Below, in pieces: positions 23,765-35,008 of a stretch of DNA of 64,000 bases. The stretch lies in NCBI GenBank assembly GCA_949592205.1, contig CATIUR010000003.1, forward strand, positions 74,366,501-74,430,500. Direction: 5' to 3'. The stretch comes from Helichrysum umbraculigerum (lineage: Eukaryota > Streptophyta > Magnoliopsida > Asterales > Asteraceae). How positions within the stretch are numbered: the stretch's first letter is position 1; every line of letters begins with the position of its first letter. Below the pieces are notes generated by a model that was not told where the DNA came from, made no database searches, and was given only the letters and a program-made list of their open reading frames with translations. Position numbers and translations under genes: made by a program.

Positions 23765-24357
23765 CTAGTTAAAACAGTTTGTCAATAGTTTACCACATTT
23801 GTTTTGTTTATAGTATAAAAATGTTATTTCATAAACAAAGTTCGCACAACAGTTCAATAATTTCAAAGTACTATAATAGTTCGAATAAAACACGTATGAT
23901 GAACAGTCATGTAGTGAAAGCAGTTATGGCAATTAATAAAACGGTTAAACAGTTTAAACAGTTGACTATGTTTTCCACCCCAAAAGTAGTTAAAACAGTA
24001 AAAGTAGGGGCTGTGAACTCACCTGTTCGAGTTAAGTAGTTGTGCGAGTGCTAGCAAACCTAAGCCCAAGTACAGTCCGAGATCTCCTAACATCCTAAAC
24101 GTATGAGATTAATAAGTATGTGGATGTCTAAGCTAATCATCCATGCTAGTGTTTGTACAACCAAGTTATGTACAAGTGTTTGTTAAACGTTTACGTTTGT
24201 ATTTCGTTATTTGTGAAAATGTATACGACTTGTTGGTGATGTTTTGAAACAATAGTTCAAAAATGTTATTATCTCATTTGCTACAGTACTGCAACAGTAA
24301 AATTTGACTTTTCTACAGTAACTTTGACTTTTTAAAATGTGTTTTTAGGGTTCTGAC

Positions 24358-24512
24358 TTGTGCGACGCAAGGTGCGACGTAAGGGTCTGCGTCGCATTCA
24401 GGTTTTGCGACGTCATAGGTTGCGTCGCATAGGCGACGTTCGCAATTTAATGCGACGGAACGGGTTGCGTCGCTATCTGCGACGTGGGGATGATTATGCG
24501 ACGCAAAGGCCT
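24358..24512 (-). repeat. GCGACG/CGTCGC inverted-word array
   Basis: Alternating GCGACG and GCGTCGC words, for example TGCGACGCAAGG, CTGCGTCGCATTC, TGCGACGTC, TTGCGTCGCATAGGCGACG. It occupies the place held by the GTGTCGC/GCGACAC array in the other LTRs of the family. Confidence 0.75.
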
Positions 24513-25338
24513 GCGTCGCAATACTATTTTTGGGCCAAAAGCGACGTAGTCGCCTGTTCGACGAACAGCTTAAAAATCAACGAGTTTTGGGTCGATTTGG
24601 ACTTTTTTGGTTGTATAAAACGCTATAACATGATAATCTAAGTATAGTAAACATGAAATATCAACTAAAACTACAAAATCTAGGAATTGACGGGATTTGT
24701 CGGAAACTTACGGGTGTCGGATTTGAAATCCGAAAAGGTAGAAAAGTAGATCGTGTTGTCGTGGTCGTTTTATTCCAAAGAAGTATGGTGATTCGTGACG
24801 TTTTTGTGGTAGTTTTGGTGATTTTTGTGTGGATTTTGGGTGAGTTTAGAGAGAGGTTGGAGAAAAAGCAAAGAAGAGAGAGAGAGAGAGAGAGAGATGA
24901 AATCAAAAATGGAAGGAAAAGGAGGTGGAGTTGAGGTTTTGTTCCATTTCCTGCCTCCGTGTTTGCGTTCCGTGTTTGTTTACCCGATCGTTAAATGTTA
25001 CATTATTTTAACTATACAAGTTAACATTTTGCGTTATAAAATGATATGTAAATATTATCGACATAATATTTAATTGTTTACGACGTTATTTAATAATTTC
25101 GTTTTATTAAATAATTTTGTTCACCAACAGTCGTATATTTTTGTCGCGTTTGTTTAAATTGTTCAGTACGTAATTACAACTAATTATGAATACGTAATAT
25201 TACGTGTACTAACTAGTTGGGCTTTGCTAGACTTACCTCTAAAATGTGTTGTGAATTCACTCAAGTAGGGAATTAGCCTAGAAATACGTGCTAATAGTGT
25301 TTATAATTACGTTTAAATTTACGGGGTGTCACATGTGC

Positions 25339-25892
25339 CACTACCACCAGTTCCACCATCCGCTACCATTCCACCACCTACTACAATACCACCATACACT
25401 ACCCACATACCACCTACTACTACCATTCTACCCACACGGTCGGTCGAGCACTGTTTATCGGTTGATGCTGCATTTCCACATCCCACTGCATCAGCCCGTA
25501 GAGCCCATTCTTCTCAAAAGTCCGCAGGAGGAGAGGCTGCTGGTTCCTACCGACCAGATATTGTTCATTTGGGCACTGATCCTTTCACTTTATCAGAGTT
25601 TGTAGGGTTGCTGGCATTAGACCCTATACCTTCTGATGAGCTTCCTACAGAGGATATGCTTAGGCATATTTACGGGACCAAGATGGAGTGAGAGGGTATG
25701 ACTTATGAGGACTTTCGACAGTTGGCCTTGGAGGATCCGATGAAGTTATCTGCCTGCTCCCTTAGAGATGTATTGATGCAGTACAGGCAGGTGAGGTCTG
25801 AGGAGCGGAGAGTCTCCAGTGTTCAGCAGTCAGTTCCCGGACCTTCCTCAGTTCCTCCACCAGTTCAGCCATATGTTCAGGACTCTGATTAG
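25339..25892 (+). pseudogene. Athila-type ORF, copy II, second part
   Basis: Resumes after the solo LTR in the proline/threonine-rich linker and runs to the C-terminus. A TGA at 25689-25691 replaces an arginine codon present in copy I (GAGCGC versus GAGTGA). After it the frame is open to TAG at 25890-25892, with a C-terminus (PVQPYVQDSD) ten residues longer than copy I, whose earlier TAG may itself be a mutation of CAG. This is a broken, unexpressed-looking remnant. Confidence 0.75.
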
Positions 25893-28055
25893 GGCTCTCC
25901 AGCACCCTAGATCTGTGCACCCATATCTACATACTTACTATTTCCTCTATTCCATACTTTTGACTTGTTGTGTGGTTGTGGAACTTTACTTTGTTATATT
26001 TTTGGGATATGAACTACCAGACATAGTCTACTTAGTTTCTTTATATGTTTAGTTATCAGTTATTTAGTTTACTTATTATGTTTTAATCTCTGTTTTTCTT
26101 AGCTAGAATAAGTGAAATGTGTTTATGCAAATGAGAATTGAGGAAAGGAGATGTCGATCGTTCACGAAGAAACTGCTTTCTGCATGGAATCAACTAAGAA
26201 ATTTCAAACACCTGCAAATCGCCGCTTCTTTCTTTAAACACATCTCCCCGTCTCTACCTTAGGGAAGTTCCTTTCTTTTTGTCACGATTTTCGCCATTAC
26301 CATATATCCAACTATGCCTAAATTCTAAGTGTGAGATTCCATCCCACCACATTTTTCAGAAACACTTAAAATTGTTCCACTATTTTAAAAACCTAAGTGT
26401 GAGATTTTTCTCGAAGAAAACCCTATGACTTAGCAATGAACATTGAGAACGATGTTGTTTTAAGTGTGGGATACACGGTATATAAATACCGCAAGTTTAT
26501 ATTTGCCTGTCCAAAGTAATACCTCTGTTTTCATTCAAACTTTTTCAAAAAAATTTTTCGCAAAACCAACCTAAAAGGTTGAGATTTTTAATCACCAAAA
26601 TATTCGAAAACCCAACCTCGACGGTGTTCGACATCCATTCGGTTGATTTCGAATATTTTTCAAAAAGATTTTAGTCTTAGAAAATTCTTTTAAAGGGATA
26701 AACCTTCTGTCAAAATAAATAAATTGCTTTGGAAAGTAAGATAAGGCAAAAAATAAGAACGTATCTTAAACTGAAATTGTGAAATCCTCTAGGCATCGCA
26801 TGACTTGGTGCATATAACCCCTTTTGTTGTGAGGTGTTTGAGACCATTATAAGCATTCATTTTTAATGCTTCACTTTCATTTCGGAGTGTGCGCCGATGC
26901 ATGTGTCTTTGAATTAGAACTTGCTCCTGTAATGCATTTCGAGACCATACCAATGAGTGCCGTATGCGGTATAGGTGCAATTAGATGATCTTGGCATTTA
27001 TTAGGATTAACCCACTTCACTCATACCTTTTCAAGCCAACCCTTCCAACTTTCTTTCTAAGATTGTTGATGATCCGATTAGAAAACCCTTCGCGCCTTAA
27101 CCATTTCATTTCAGAACCACAAAAACCCTAAACACTTCCCCACAACACAAACACTTTCCTACTAAACACCATTCCAGCTCGCGAAATTCATAGATCATAA
27201 GTAAAGGATTGCTTGAGATATCTTTCTATTTGTGTCTCTTCTTCAAACATCTCCCCGTACCTTTCAAGAGTTTAAGAGAAAAGAAATCCAAAAAGAAGAT
27301 ACGGTACAAAAGCAAAGATAGTACTCATCACGAAGATATTATCCGTAGAAGACAGTACGAAAAAATTGGTACTTGTCAAAAGAGAAGTCAAAGATGTCTC
27401 ACTACATGAAGGATCTCCGAGGTCACAAAAAGAAGAAAAATAAAAAGAAAAGAAAAGCAGACTTTGGAGAACTCCTAGAAAAATAAGCAGACTACTCTCC
27501 AAAGAAGAAAAATCCGTTGGATCTCAAAAGAAACATCAAAAGAAGAGATTGTTCCTCTAGGAGATGAGTCTACTCTAGTAGTTATCTCAAGTGAAACTTT
27601 CTTTTATCTTTGAAAAACTCCGAGTCTGAAGTTATAAAACCCTAAAACCATTGACCAACATCCTTACCTACTTTACCCATACTCATACAACCCGATTAAA
27701 ATGCCTTGGGATAATTAGCACCGTTCTCAAAGGAGTGGTGGAGATTCGATTCTCGACCAAGCCTATGACGATAAGCACTGCATGACTGACAATGAGCGAT
27801 TTCGTTTCTATAGATTATAGGTAACCCGATACACTTTGAGTGAATTGAGTGACCCACTTGTGAGAATCTCCCAGTCATGTACATCTACGTCTCGAGAGTT
27901 GCAAAGTATGCCAAAAAGGGTTGATTAATTTTATGTTTAAGTATAGTCAATTGTTGTTGATGCTTACTTTCCGAAAAGATTTATCTACTTTGAAGAAAGT
28001 GACTTTCTGCGAAAGATACTCTAAGCATCCAAATGAATTTTTCTAAAACTATTTT
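25893..28055 (+). other. 3' untranslated region of family A copy II
   Basis: Parallel to 15714-17860 with high identity, including the AAGTGTGAGAT phrases, the GGTATATAAATACC stretch and the A/G-rich region near 27280-27500. The solo LTR 28056-31339 interrupts it at AAAACTATTTT; the remaining bases (31340-31393) hold the polypurine tract. Confidence 0.7.
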
Positions 28056-28944
28056 TGTAACACCTGGTCAAAAGGTCAATTTTCGCGCCAAATTTAAACC
28101 TCAAATAATTGTATTTTATATGCAATTATAACAAAGTAATCGAAAACCTTATGTATATTTACATATATATAATACATAATGATTTTCTAATAATCACAAT
28201 TGAAATAATCTAAACAAACGCAGATTATCGCGTCCATTTTTCGGTGACAAACTTTCGTAAATAATGTTTTATTATTTAGATTTAACATTATCCATTTGGG
28301 GAAAAATATTTAAACCCTTGAAAATATAAGTCGTCTTATTTTAAAACGCAACTCTAATTATATGAGACTGCGCAGAACCAAGTTACATTTTTGTAACTCA
28401 AACGAAATATTTTTTATTTAAAAAAATTTACGAAATAGTATAAACAGAATTATAAATTTAAAATATTCAATTTATCTTACGATCGGGTACAAAATCACGG
28501 GTATTTTGTACTGCAATTTGGGAGACAGTGTCCCCCAAACCAAACATAAGCCGATCCATTCACCCTCACCTCATTATCATCATCATTTTCTTCTTCTTCT
28601 TTTCTTCATCTCATCTTTTTCTCTCTATCTTCAACCAACAACAACAACAAAATTAACAACAACAAAAATCAACAACAACAACAACATCATCATCATTTTC
28701 GGAATCATCATCAACAAGAGCGGCAACAAGCATCCATCACCATCATCTTCATCTTCTTCATCTTCAAGATCACCATCATCATCCTCAAACCTTCAATCTT
28801 CAAATCGTAAGGAATTACCCACCTTTTCTTGTTATTTCTTGTTAAAAACACTTAATACATCATGTATTTATGTTGTATAAGCGGATAGTGTCGAAAAATT
28901 GGTTGAAAACTCGTTTTTCTTCCAAAATCGTCGAACAGACAGCG

Positions 28945-29182
28945 AGTGTCGCTAGAGGACCAAAAATAGTGTTAGCGACACTCGTCAAGTGTCGCTACAA
29001 ATCTAAATTTCGCTGCCAGCGACACTCCTTAGAGTGTCGCCAACTAAATAAAATCAATCTTAGGCAACACTAACAGAGCGCCGCCAGATTTCTTAACTTT
29101 TTGGAAACAGCTACACTATACCAGTGTCGCCAAGTATAACTAAGTGTCGCCTATAGCGACACTAGCAAAGTGTCGCTACAAA
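28945..29182 (+). repeat. GTGTCGC/GCGACAC inverted-word array
   Basis: Alternating AGTGTCGC and GCGACACT words about every 15-40 bases, able to form many alternative hairpins. The same words recur at 33695-33940 and 52930-53163 in a different LTR family. Confidence 0.8.
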
Positions 29183-30228
29183 CAGAAGTATGAAATTTTA
29201 GAAAGCGTTTTCACTACAGCAACATAGTAGGATTAAATAATTACACAACTCGCTTAGACAAACAGATTTGTCTCATACTTATATGACCTCGCGTGTCAGG
29301 ACACTAGGAGGTTACCTATCGGACGACGCGCGTATCGTAGGATCGCCGACAACTCACAGGTGAGTTCATAGCCCCACTCTTTCAACTGTTTTACTGTTTC
29401 GGGGTAAGACACATGCACAATTACTGTTTTCGAATTATAATGATAAACTTTTATAATTCACAATTATCTATATTATTGTATGTAATACAAATGTGTAATA
29501 CTTATGAATTACACCCGTCATATTGTTGTAGAACAATATCATAGCTTAACCGGGATAGGCTACCACTGTTGAAAACCAACTACCATTACATGACTTGATT
29601 AAGTCATCACCACCTATTGAACATATTGTCGCGGGACAATACTATTGCATCCACTAGAACTGGTTAGTTCTACTTACACTGTACAACATCTAGACTCTTA
29701 CAGGATTAGTTTTCCTTTTAGGAACTAAGACTGCCTATACATTCCAGGACTCCTATATTGGATTGTACGCAAGTAAACATTAACCACGGACCTCAATATA
29801 CTCGCTAGGCTGAGGCTAGGAGTATTAGTTAGTATCGTACGTTAGTATAGAATTTTTATACTAATACAAAACCACTAGGTGATGATTTTTCATACCTAGG
29901 CTCATTGTGTTACAACAAATATCTAAGTATTGTATATACATATTTAGATACAATAAATCACTATCATGTGTTACATGATACCCTATTAGATGTGTTTGTT
30001 GATTCGACTCATACATATATATATTTATATATACACATACTCGTACTCTAACTCGAGCACTTGGTGCAACATACAACTTACATATGTACATTGATTTCAT
30101 ACACTTATACAAACACAACTACTCAAGTCAGGCATGTCGTGGTACTGCTGGCTCAATTATTCCAAGTCGGGCATGTTGTAGTACTGCCGGCCCAATTACA
30201 TACATTGCTTGCGGGCAACACTATTCGA

Positions 30229-30482
30229 GATCACGGTAAAGTGATTCAAGTCCATATCACGGTTTGGTGATACAAATCCATATCTCAGGTTGGTGATCCA
30301 AAATCATATCTCAACCTGGTGATACACATCATATCACGGTTTGGTGATACAAATCATATCTCAGGCTGGTGAACCAAAATCATATCTCAGTCTAGTGATA
30401 CAAAACGATGCCACGGTAAGGTGGGCACAAAACGATGCCACGGTTAGAGTGGGCACAAGTACGATATCGCGGTAAAGCGATA
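30229..30482 (+). repeat. Hairpin array with GGT-NN-A/G loop, ~10 units
   Basis: Units include GATCAC-GGTAAA-GTGATT (30229-30246), TATCAC-GGTTTG-GTGATA (30255-30272 and near 30332-30349), GCCAC-GGTAAG-GTGGGC and TATCGC-GGTAAA-GCGATA (30465-30482). Stems differ with paired changes. Four units with TATCTC arms carry a stem mismatch. Confidence 0.8.
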
Positions 30483-31359
30483 CAATCGATGGATCAGCTA
30501 GTTTCACTCGGGATTCACACTCATTCACGGATGGAAGAGCTTATGCTCGTGATCCGCACTCATTCACGGATCGGCGATTTTACACTCGAGGTTTGCATTA
30601 GTTAATGGATCGGTGAGCTTTCACGCGAGGTCATTAACTCAGTATTTGATTAAATACTCAATCATAGTTCTGCGGGACTATAATTACATGTTGCTGGAGG
30701 CAACACAATATACCAGGTGGCATACCAGTTAGTACTTGATATCATATGACATGGTCATATAGTTACTCGATTCATACTCAGGCAAGTATTGCCTCACATT
30801 GGTAGTTTTACTCATACCTGATAGGTATCTAGGCATGGACTGCCACTTTCTCTATGTACTTAGGTACACACTATGGATTACTTAGGTATTAGATACCTTG
30901 ATTATTGTATACACATTTCTGTTACAATACTATAACAATACAAATCAAGATCGTAGATCTTGAACTATTTTTTTTAAAACATACAAGGTTATACTTTATG
31001 TTTCAACTAACAATCCTATGAACTCACCAGCTTTATAGCTGACTCGTTTTAGCATGTGTTCTCATGTGCCAAGCGAGATTAGGATTGCTACAAGTTATGC
31101 TAGCTCGAGTCGCAAGTTTTCAAACAACTGGATTTCTCTGCATAACTTTTGTATTACAAATTATGTATTGAAATTATTTTGCGAACTCGCAACTTGTATA
31201 CACTTTTATTTTGGAAATGTATGACTATTTTCAAACGTCTCATTTAGAATCGTTCATTATTTACCTTTGTGCTTGTGATATTTGATTTGGCAACACCCGA
31301 CCCGACCGCTTCCGCAACTTGAAATTTGGGGGTGTTACAATTTTCCAAATGAGGTTTGC

Positions 31360-31393
31360 TTGAGGACAAGCAAAAGCTTAAGTGTGGGATATT
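31360..31393 (+). other. Polypurine tract of family A copy II
   Basis: GAGGACAAGCAAAAGC followed by AAGTGTGGGATAT, ending directly at the TGATGTATCGC start of LTR3. Confidence 0.7.
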
Positions 31394-32775
31394 TGATGTA
31401 TCGCAAAAAGTCACGTTTTTACATGCATTATCTGTCCCATATTTAGCTCTTTTCTAACAAATACATCTTAAAATCATCATTATTCACCAACTTTTGTTAG
31501 AAAGGTATAAACTTGTCGGTCTTTAGAAAATCAAGCAAAAAGGGCAGAAAACTAACCTAAATAGGCACCATTTTGAGCCTAACCCTAATTCCACTATAAA
31601 CTTTGTACCAGGTCCTCACAATTACCTTATTTTGTAGCTATGTAGGTTACGAGAACGTGGATATATGGATTGCTCAAGATGGATCAAGGATGAAGAAGAT
31701 ATGCTACAAACAGCACAACCAAAGACTACGAAACGTATTCTGGACATGCCTGGGCTCCACACCTCCAATTTCTACCAAATTGGCATCACTAGAAGCGTAA
31801 CGGAATTACGAGACCGTAGGTGAAAGAATCAAGTCAAACGGATGTGAAACGAAGAAGATACGCGCGAATTAAGCAACGAGAAAAGCCGAAAAAATCACAC
31901 GGCCTAGCACACGACCAAAACCAGACCATGTACGGCCTTGATGTGACCGTGTACAGCCCTAAACAGGCCGTGTACGGACCTGTTTTGGCCGTGTACGGCC
32001 TCCTACCTTCTGGTGGTCTCTCGTTTTGCTTCGTTTGCTTGTACGTGCATGCTTGTGGACTTGTACTCTTGCATCCTTGGTTGCCTATAAATAGAGCACT
32101 CCTCATCCTCATTTGACACACCATTCTTCAAACAAAATTCTCTCACTTTCTCTCTCACACTCTCTCTCTCTAGATTAGTTTAGTTAGTTTCTCTCTCTAT
32201 TTTCTCTCTCTCGAGAACTAGAGAGATGTAGGCACGGTTAGAGTGGGGAAGATAGCTGTAGCTTGGGAGTTTTATTGTATTGAAGTTTTCAAGTCTCTGT
32301 CTTGTACTACTCATTTTTACACTGCTTAAATAATGGTTCTTACTTATTCCTTTACTTACGGTTATTATGTTTTGTTTGCATGATATCTTTGTTTGTGTTG
32401 TGAATATTGCCATGCTATTTACGTAGTTTGATACTGTGATTGTTGAAATGTAGATATTAGGATTATGGATGATATTTAATTCATATTTAACATGATATGA
32501 TTGGTGATTGTTTCGCTATATATGTGGTTGAGTTTTACATGAATATAGACTTAATCAAGTTTCCACCCTTTCCAGTCTTTCACGTGACTATTGCCTTAGG
32601 ATAGGATCTGATCAACCCTAATACTACGTAGATATAGTTATCTCATATTACAGTATGAAGCTATCAATATTTCATAAATCGGCAAAGTACTTCGTATAGC
32701 GTTGGAAACACCTCGTGTGAAGTACAAATACGTGGAAGCTAAGGAACTGCCGTAGGGATATTTCATTGTGGAATA
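31394..32775 (+). mobile_element. LTR3 of family A, 3'-truncated
   Basis: It starts TGATGTATCGCAAAAAG and parallels LTR2 and LTR1 through the TGTACGGCC words, the TATA box (32086-32093) and the CT-rich leader. Identity stops at TTTCATTGTGGAATA. The next bases are copia coding sequence on the other strand, so the rest of this LTR was lost at a deletion or rearrangement junction. Confidence 0.85.
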
Positions 32776-32808
32776 TGTTAGTTCAGATGTGCCATCCTCC
32801 TATGCCAT
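32776..32808 (-). pseudogene. Ty1/copia pre-integrase fragment (far side of insertion)
   Basis: On the minus strand this reads HRRMAHLN, the conserved His-containing phrase that normally follows LLW in copia GAG-pre-integrase domains. The LLW codons are at about 54777-54785 on the other side of the TR-GAG element, so the two parts were contiguous before the insertion. The rest of integrase and all of RT/RNase H are missing beyond the junction with LTR3. Confidence 0.85.
32804..32808. repeat. Target site duplication GCCAT (left)
   Basis: GCCAT is repeated at 54772-54776. Removing the element and one copy restores the copia frame across the site. Confidence 0.95.
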
Positions 32809-33694
32809 TGTAACACCCCGCAAAATTTATCGCGATTATTAACGTTAATCACTTGCATTATTAGGCTAATTCCCTACTTGAGTGAATTCACAACACATTT
32901 TAGAGGTAAGTCTAGCAAAGCCCAACTAGTTAATATGCGTAGTATTACTTATTTGTAATTAGTTGTAATTACATACGAAACAATTGGAAATAACGCGACA
33001 AAAATATACGACTGTTGGTGAATATAATTATTTAATAAAACGGAATTATTAAATAACCTTAACGTTTACTAAATATTTTGTTGATAATAGTCAGAAAGTA
33101 TTTTATGACATATAACATTTATTGTCGTACAACTAAAACAAAACAAAAGTTTAAAATTTTATAACTCAATTAAATTAGTTCTACAAAAATATTTGAATTT
33201 AAAAATATAATCGAATCTGTAATTAAAATTTCCAATTTAAAATATTTTAACGATTAACGATCGGGGAAACGAACACCACCCGGAACGCAAACACGGGAGG
33301 CGAAAAAGGAGACAACACTCCTTCCCGCCTCTTTTCTTCATTCATTTCACCTAACTCATTTCTCTCTCTACCTCACTTTCCTCTCTTTTCTCTCTCTCTC
33401 TAAATACTTACACCACCATCACTTTAAACCACCAAAAACCGCCACTAAACCATCATAAATCAACTAGCTCCTTTGGAATAAAACGATCACGTGATCACGA
33501 TCTACACTTCTACCTTTTCGGATTTCAAAACCGACATGCGTAAGTTTCTGACATTTCCCGTAAATCCTTAGATTTTGAAGTTTTCTTTGATATTTCGTGT
33601 TTAATATACTTAATATAACATGTTTTAGTGTTCTTAACAACCGAAAATGTCCAAAATCGACCAAAAACTCGTTTTTACCAAGCTGTTCGTCAAA

Positions 33695-33940
33695 CAGTTG
33701 GAAGTGTCGCTATGTGCCAAAAACAGTGCTAGCGACACTAGCTAAGTGTCGCTATGCCTAAGTGTCGCTGAAATACGTAACCAGATCCATCGTAGCGACA
33801 CTACCTTAGTGACGCCATAATTGATCTAGTGTCGCCTATAGCGACACTAACCAAGTGTCGCTACTCAATTAAAAATCAGGAATCTAGCGACACTCACCTA
33901 GTGTCGCCTATAGCGACACTAGCCCAGTGTCGCCAAAAAC
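33695..33940 (+). repeat. GTGTCGC/GCGACAC inverted-word array (5' LTR)
   Basis: About fifteen alternating AGTGTCGC and GCGACACT words, mostly intact, repeated at 52930-53163 in the 3' LTR. Adjacent opposite words can pair as hairpins (for example AGTGTCGC-CTATA-GCGACACT). Confidence 0.8.
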
Positions 33941-34080
33941 AGAAAGTTTACAACTTTTTCACTAAGTGTTGAGACTGAGATTTTACCACCTGATTTTACT
34001 CCGAAATGAAGTTTCGAATGCGTTTTTACTACATCAACATAGCAGAAATAAAAATTTTCCAAGCTGACTTGGCAGCTCGA

Positions 34081-34166
34081 CCCCAACCAGGGGCTCTGCC
34101 CCTTGGACCCCGCCAAGGGTTGCCACCCCTTAGACCCCGCTACCAGGGGCGCTGCCCTCGGTCCCC
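34081..34166 (+). repeat. G+C-rich hairpin block in 5' LTR
   Basis: GGGGC-TCT-GCCCC at 34090-34102, then CCTTGGACCCCGCC..., CACCCCTTAGACCCCG and CAGGGGCGCTGCCC. It stands out from the A+T-rich surroundings and is repeated at 53310-53395. Confidence 0.75.
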
Positions 34167-34680
34167 CGTACACAATTTCATACTTTATAAAAATACAACG
34201 AAACAAACAGAATTATACTTCTGAAGTTATGATTTCCAAACTATCACCAAGGAATCGTATACATTTTTACAATTACGAAATACAAACGTAAACGTTTAAC
34301 AAACACTTTGGACATAACTTGGTTGTACGAACACTAGCATGGATGTTTAGCTTAGACATCCACATACTTATTAAATCTCATACGTTTAGGGCGTTAGGAG
34401 ATTTCGACTAGACTCATTTGGGTTTTAGGCTTTGCTAGCACTCGAACGTACTTAACTCAACAGGTGAGTTCACAGCCCCCACTTTTAACTGTTTTACCGC
34501 TTACAACTTGGGGTGAGAAACATAGTCAACTGTTTTATTGATTGCCATAACTGCTTTTACTTACACGATTGTATACTTGTTTACTCGAACGATTAGAGTA
34601 CTTTGAACTGTTGAAAACTTATACGAAACTGGTATTTATGAAACGACATTTTCACAAACTTGTTAAACTTTATTTGGTGA

Positions 34681-35008
34681 GCCGGAGAACGACTGGTACC
34701 TTTTATGTAAAATGCTGGAGAACAACCAGCAACGTATTTTAGTGCCAGAGAACGACTGGCCAAGTGGACGGGAGAACGACCCGTGCGTATTTGGATGGGA
34801 GAACGACCCATGCGTCTTTGACCGGAGAACGACCGGTACTGTGTTTCGCTGGAGAACGACCAGCAGTGTTTGGACGGGAGAACGACCCGTGCGTATCTAG
34901 ACCGGAGAACGTCTCGTAAACTGTTTTGTTTGGACGGGAGAACGACCCGTGCGTCTTTAGACCGGAGAACGACCGGTACTGTTTTGGAAACGCTGGAGAA
35001 TGACCAGC
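34681..35008 (+). repeat. Covarying hairpin array, 12 units (5' LTR)
   Basis: Twelve 17-base units begin at 34681, 34714, 34744, 34768, 34795, 34821, 34848, 34874, 34901, 34934, 34961 and 34992. Each is a 5-bp stem around the loop AGAACGA: ACCGG/CCGGT, GCTGG/CCAGC, GCCAG/CTGGC, ACGGG/CCCGT, ATGGG/CCCAT. Only unit 9 (CTCGT arm) is badly mispaired, and the first unit has a G-T pair. Confidence 0.92.

Larger units (their letters stand above)
22742..25333 (-). mobile_element. Solo LTR of the gag-only (TR-GAG) family, reversed
   Basis: Plus strand starts TGTAACACCCCC and ends GGGTGTCACA. Read on the minus strand it follows the LTR at 32809-35520: the same opening about the Asteraceae-like CAACTAGTT/AGCAAAGCCC phrase, the same GTGAATTCACTC, and the same hairpin array. 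It is 2592 bp with no second LTR or interior and a perfect TGTGC duplication, so it is the product of LTR-LTR recombination. The small ORFs at 23300-25070 lie within repeats or low-complexity sequence and are not genes. Confidence 0.92.
28056..31339 (+). mobile_element. Solo LTR, relative of the non-coding element
   Basis: It starts TGTAACACCTGG and ends AATTTGGGGGTGTTACA. ATTTT is duplicated at 28051-28055 and 31340-31344, and copy I has the uninterrupted AAAACTATTTTCCAAATG near 17846. It is 3284 bp with no interior. The right end (CCGCTTCCGCAA...GGGGGTGTTACA) is shared with the LTRs at 3180 and 32809, so all belong to one lineage with divergent bodies. It contains the GTGTCGC array (28945-29180) and several hairpin sets (29520-30700). 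Confidence 0.93.

Noticed and set aside
24653..25073. Overlapping frames on both strands near 24.7-25.0 kb
   Set aside because: They sit in the reversed solo LTR over a GA/CT-rich run (GAGAGAGAGAGA); low-complexity shadows.
28506..28880. 124-aa Ser/His/Asn-rich frame
   Set aside because: It reads CATCATCATC/AACAACAAC low-complexity sequence in the solo LTR, probably its 5' UTR-like part, not a protein.
34681..35008. CRISPR-like appearance of the regularly repeated GAGAACGACC units
   Set aside because: Unit sequence varies in paired arms, spacers are not unique fixed-length inserts, the array sits inside a plant LTR and is duplicated in the other LTR, and no cas gene exists.
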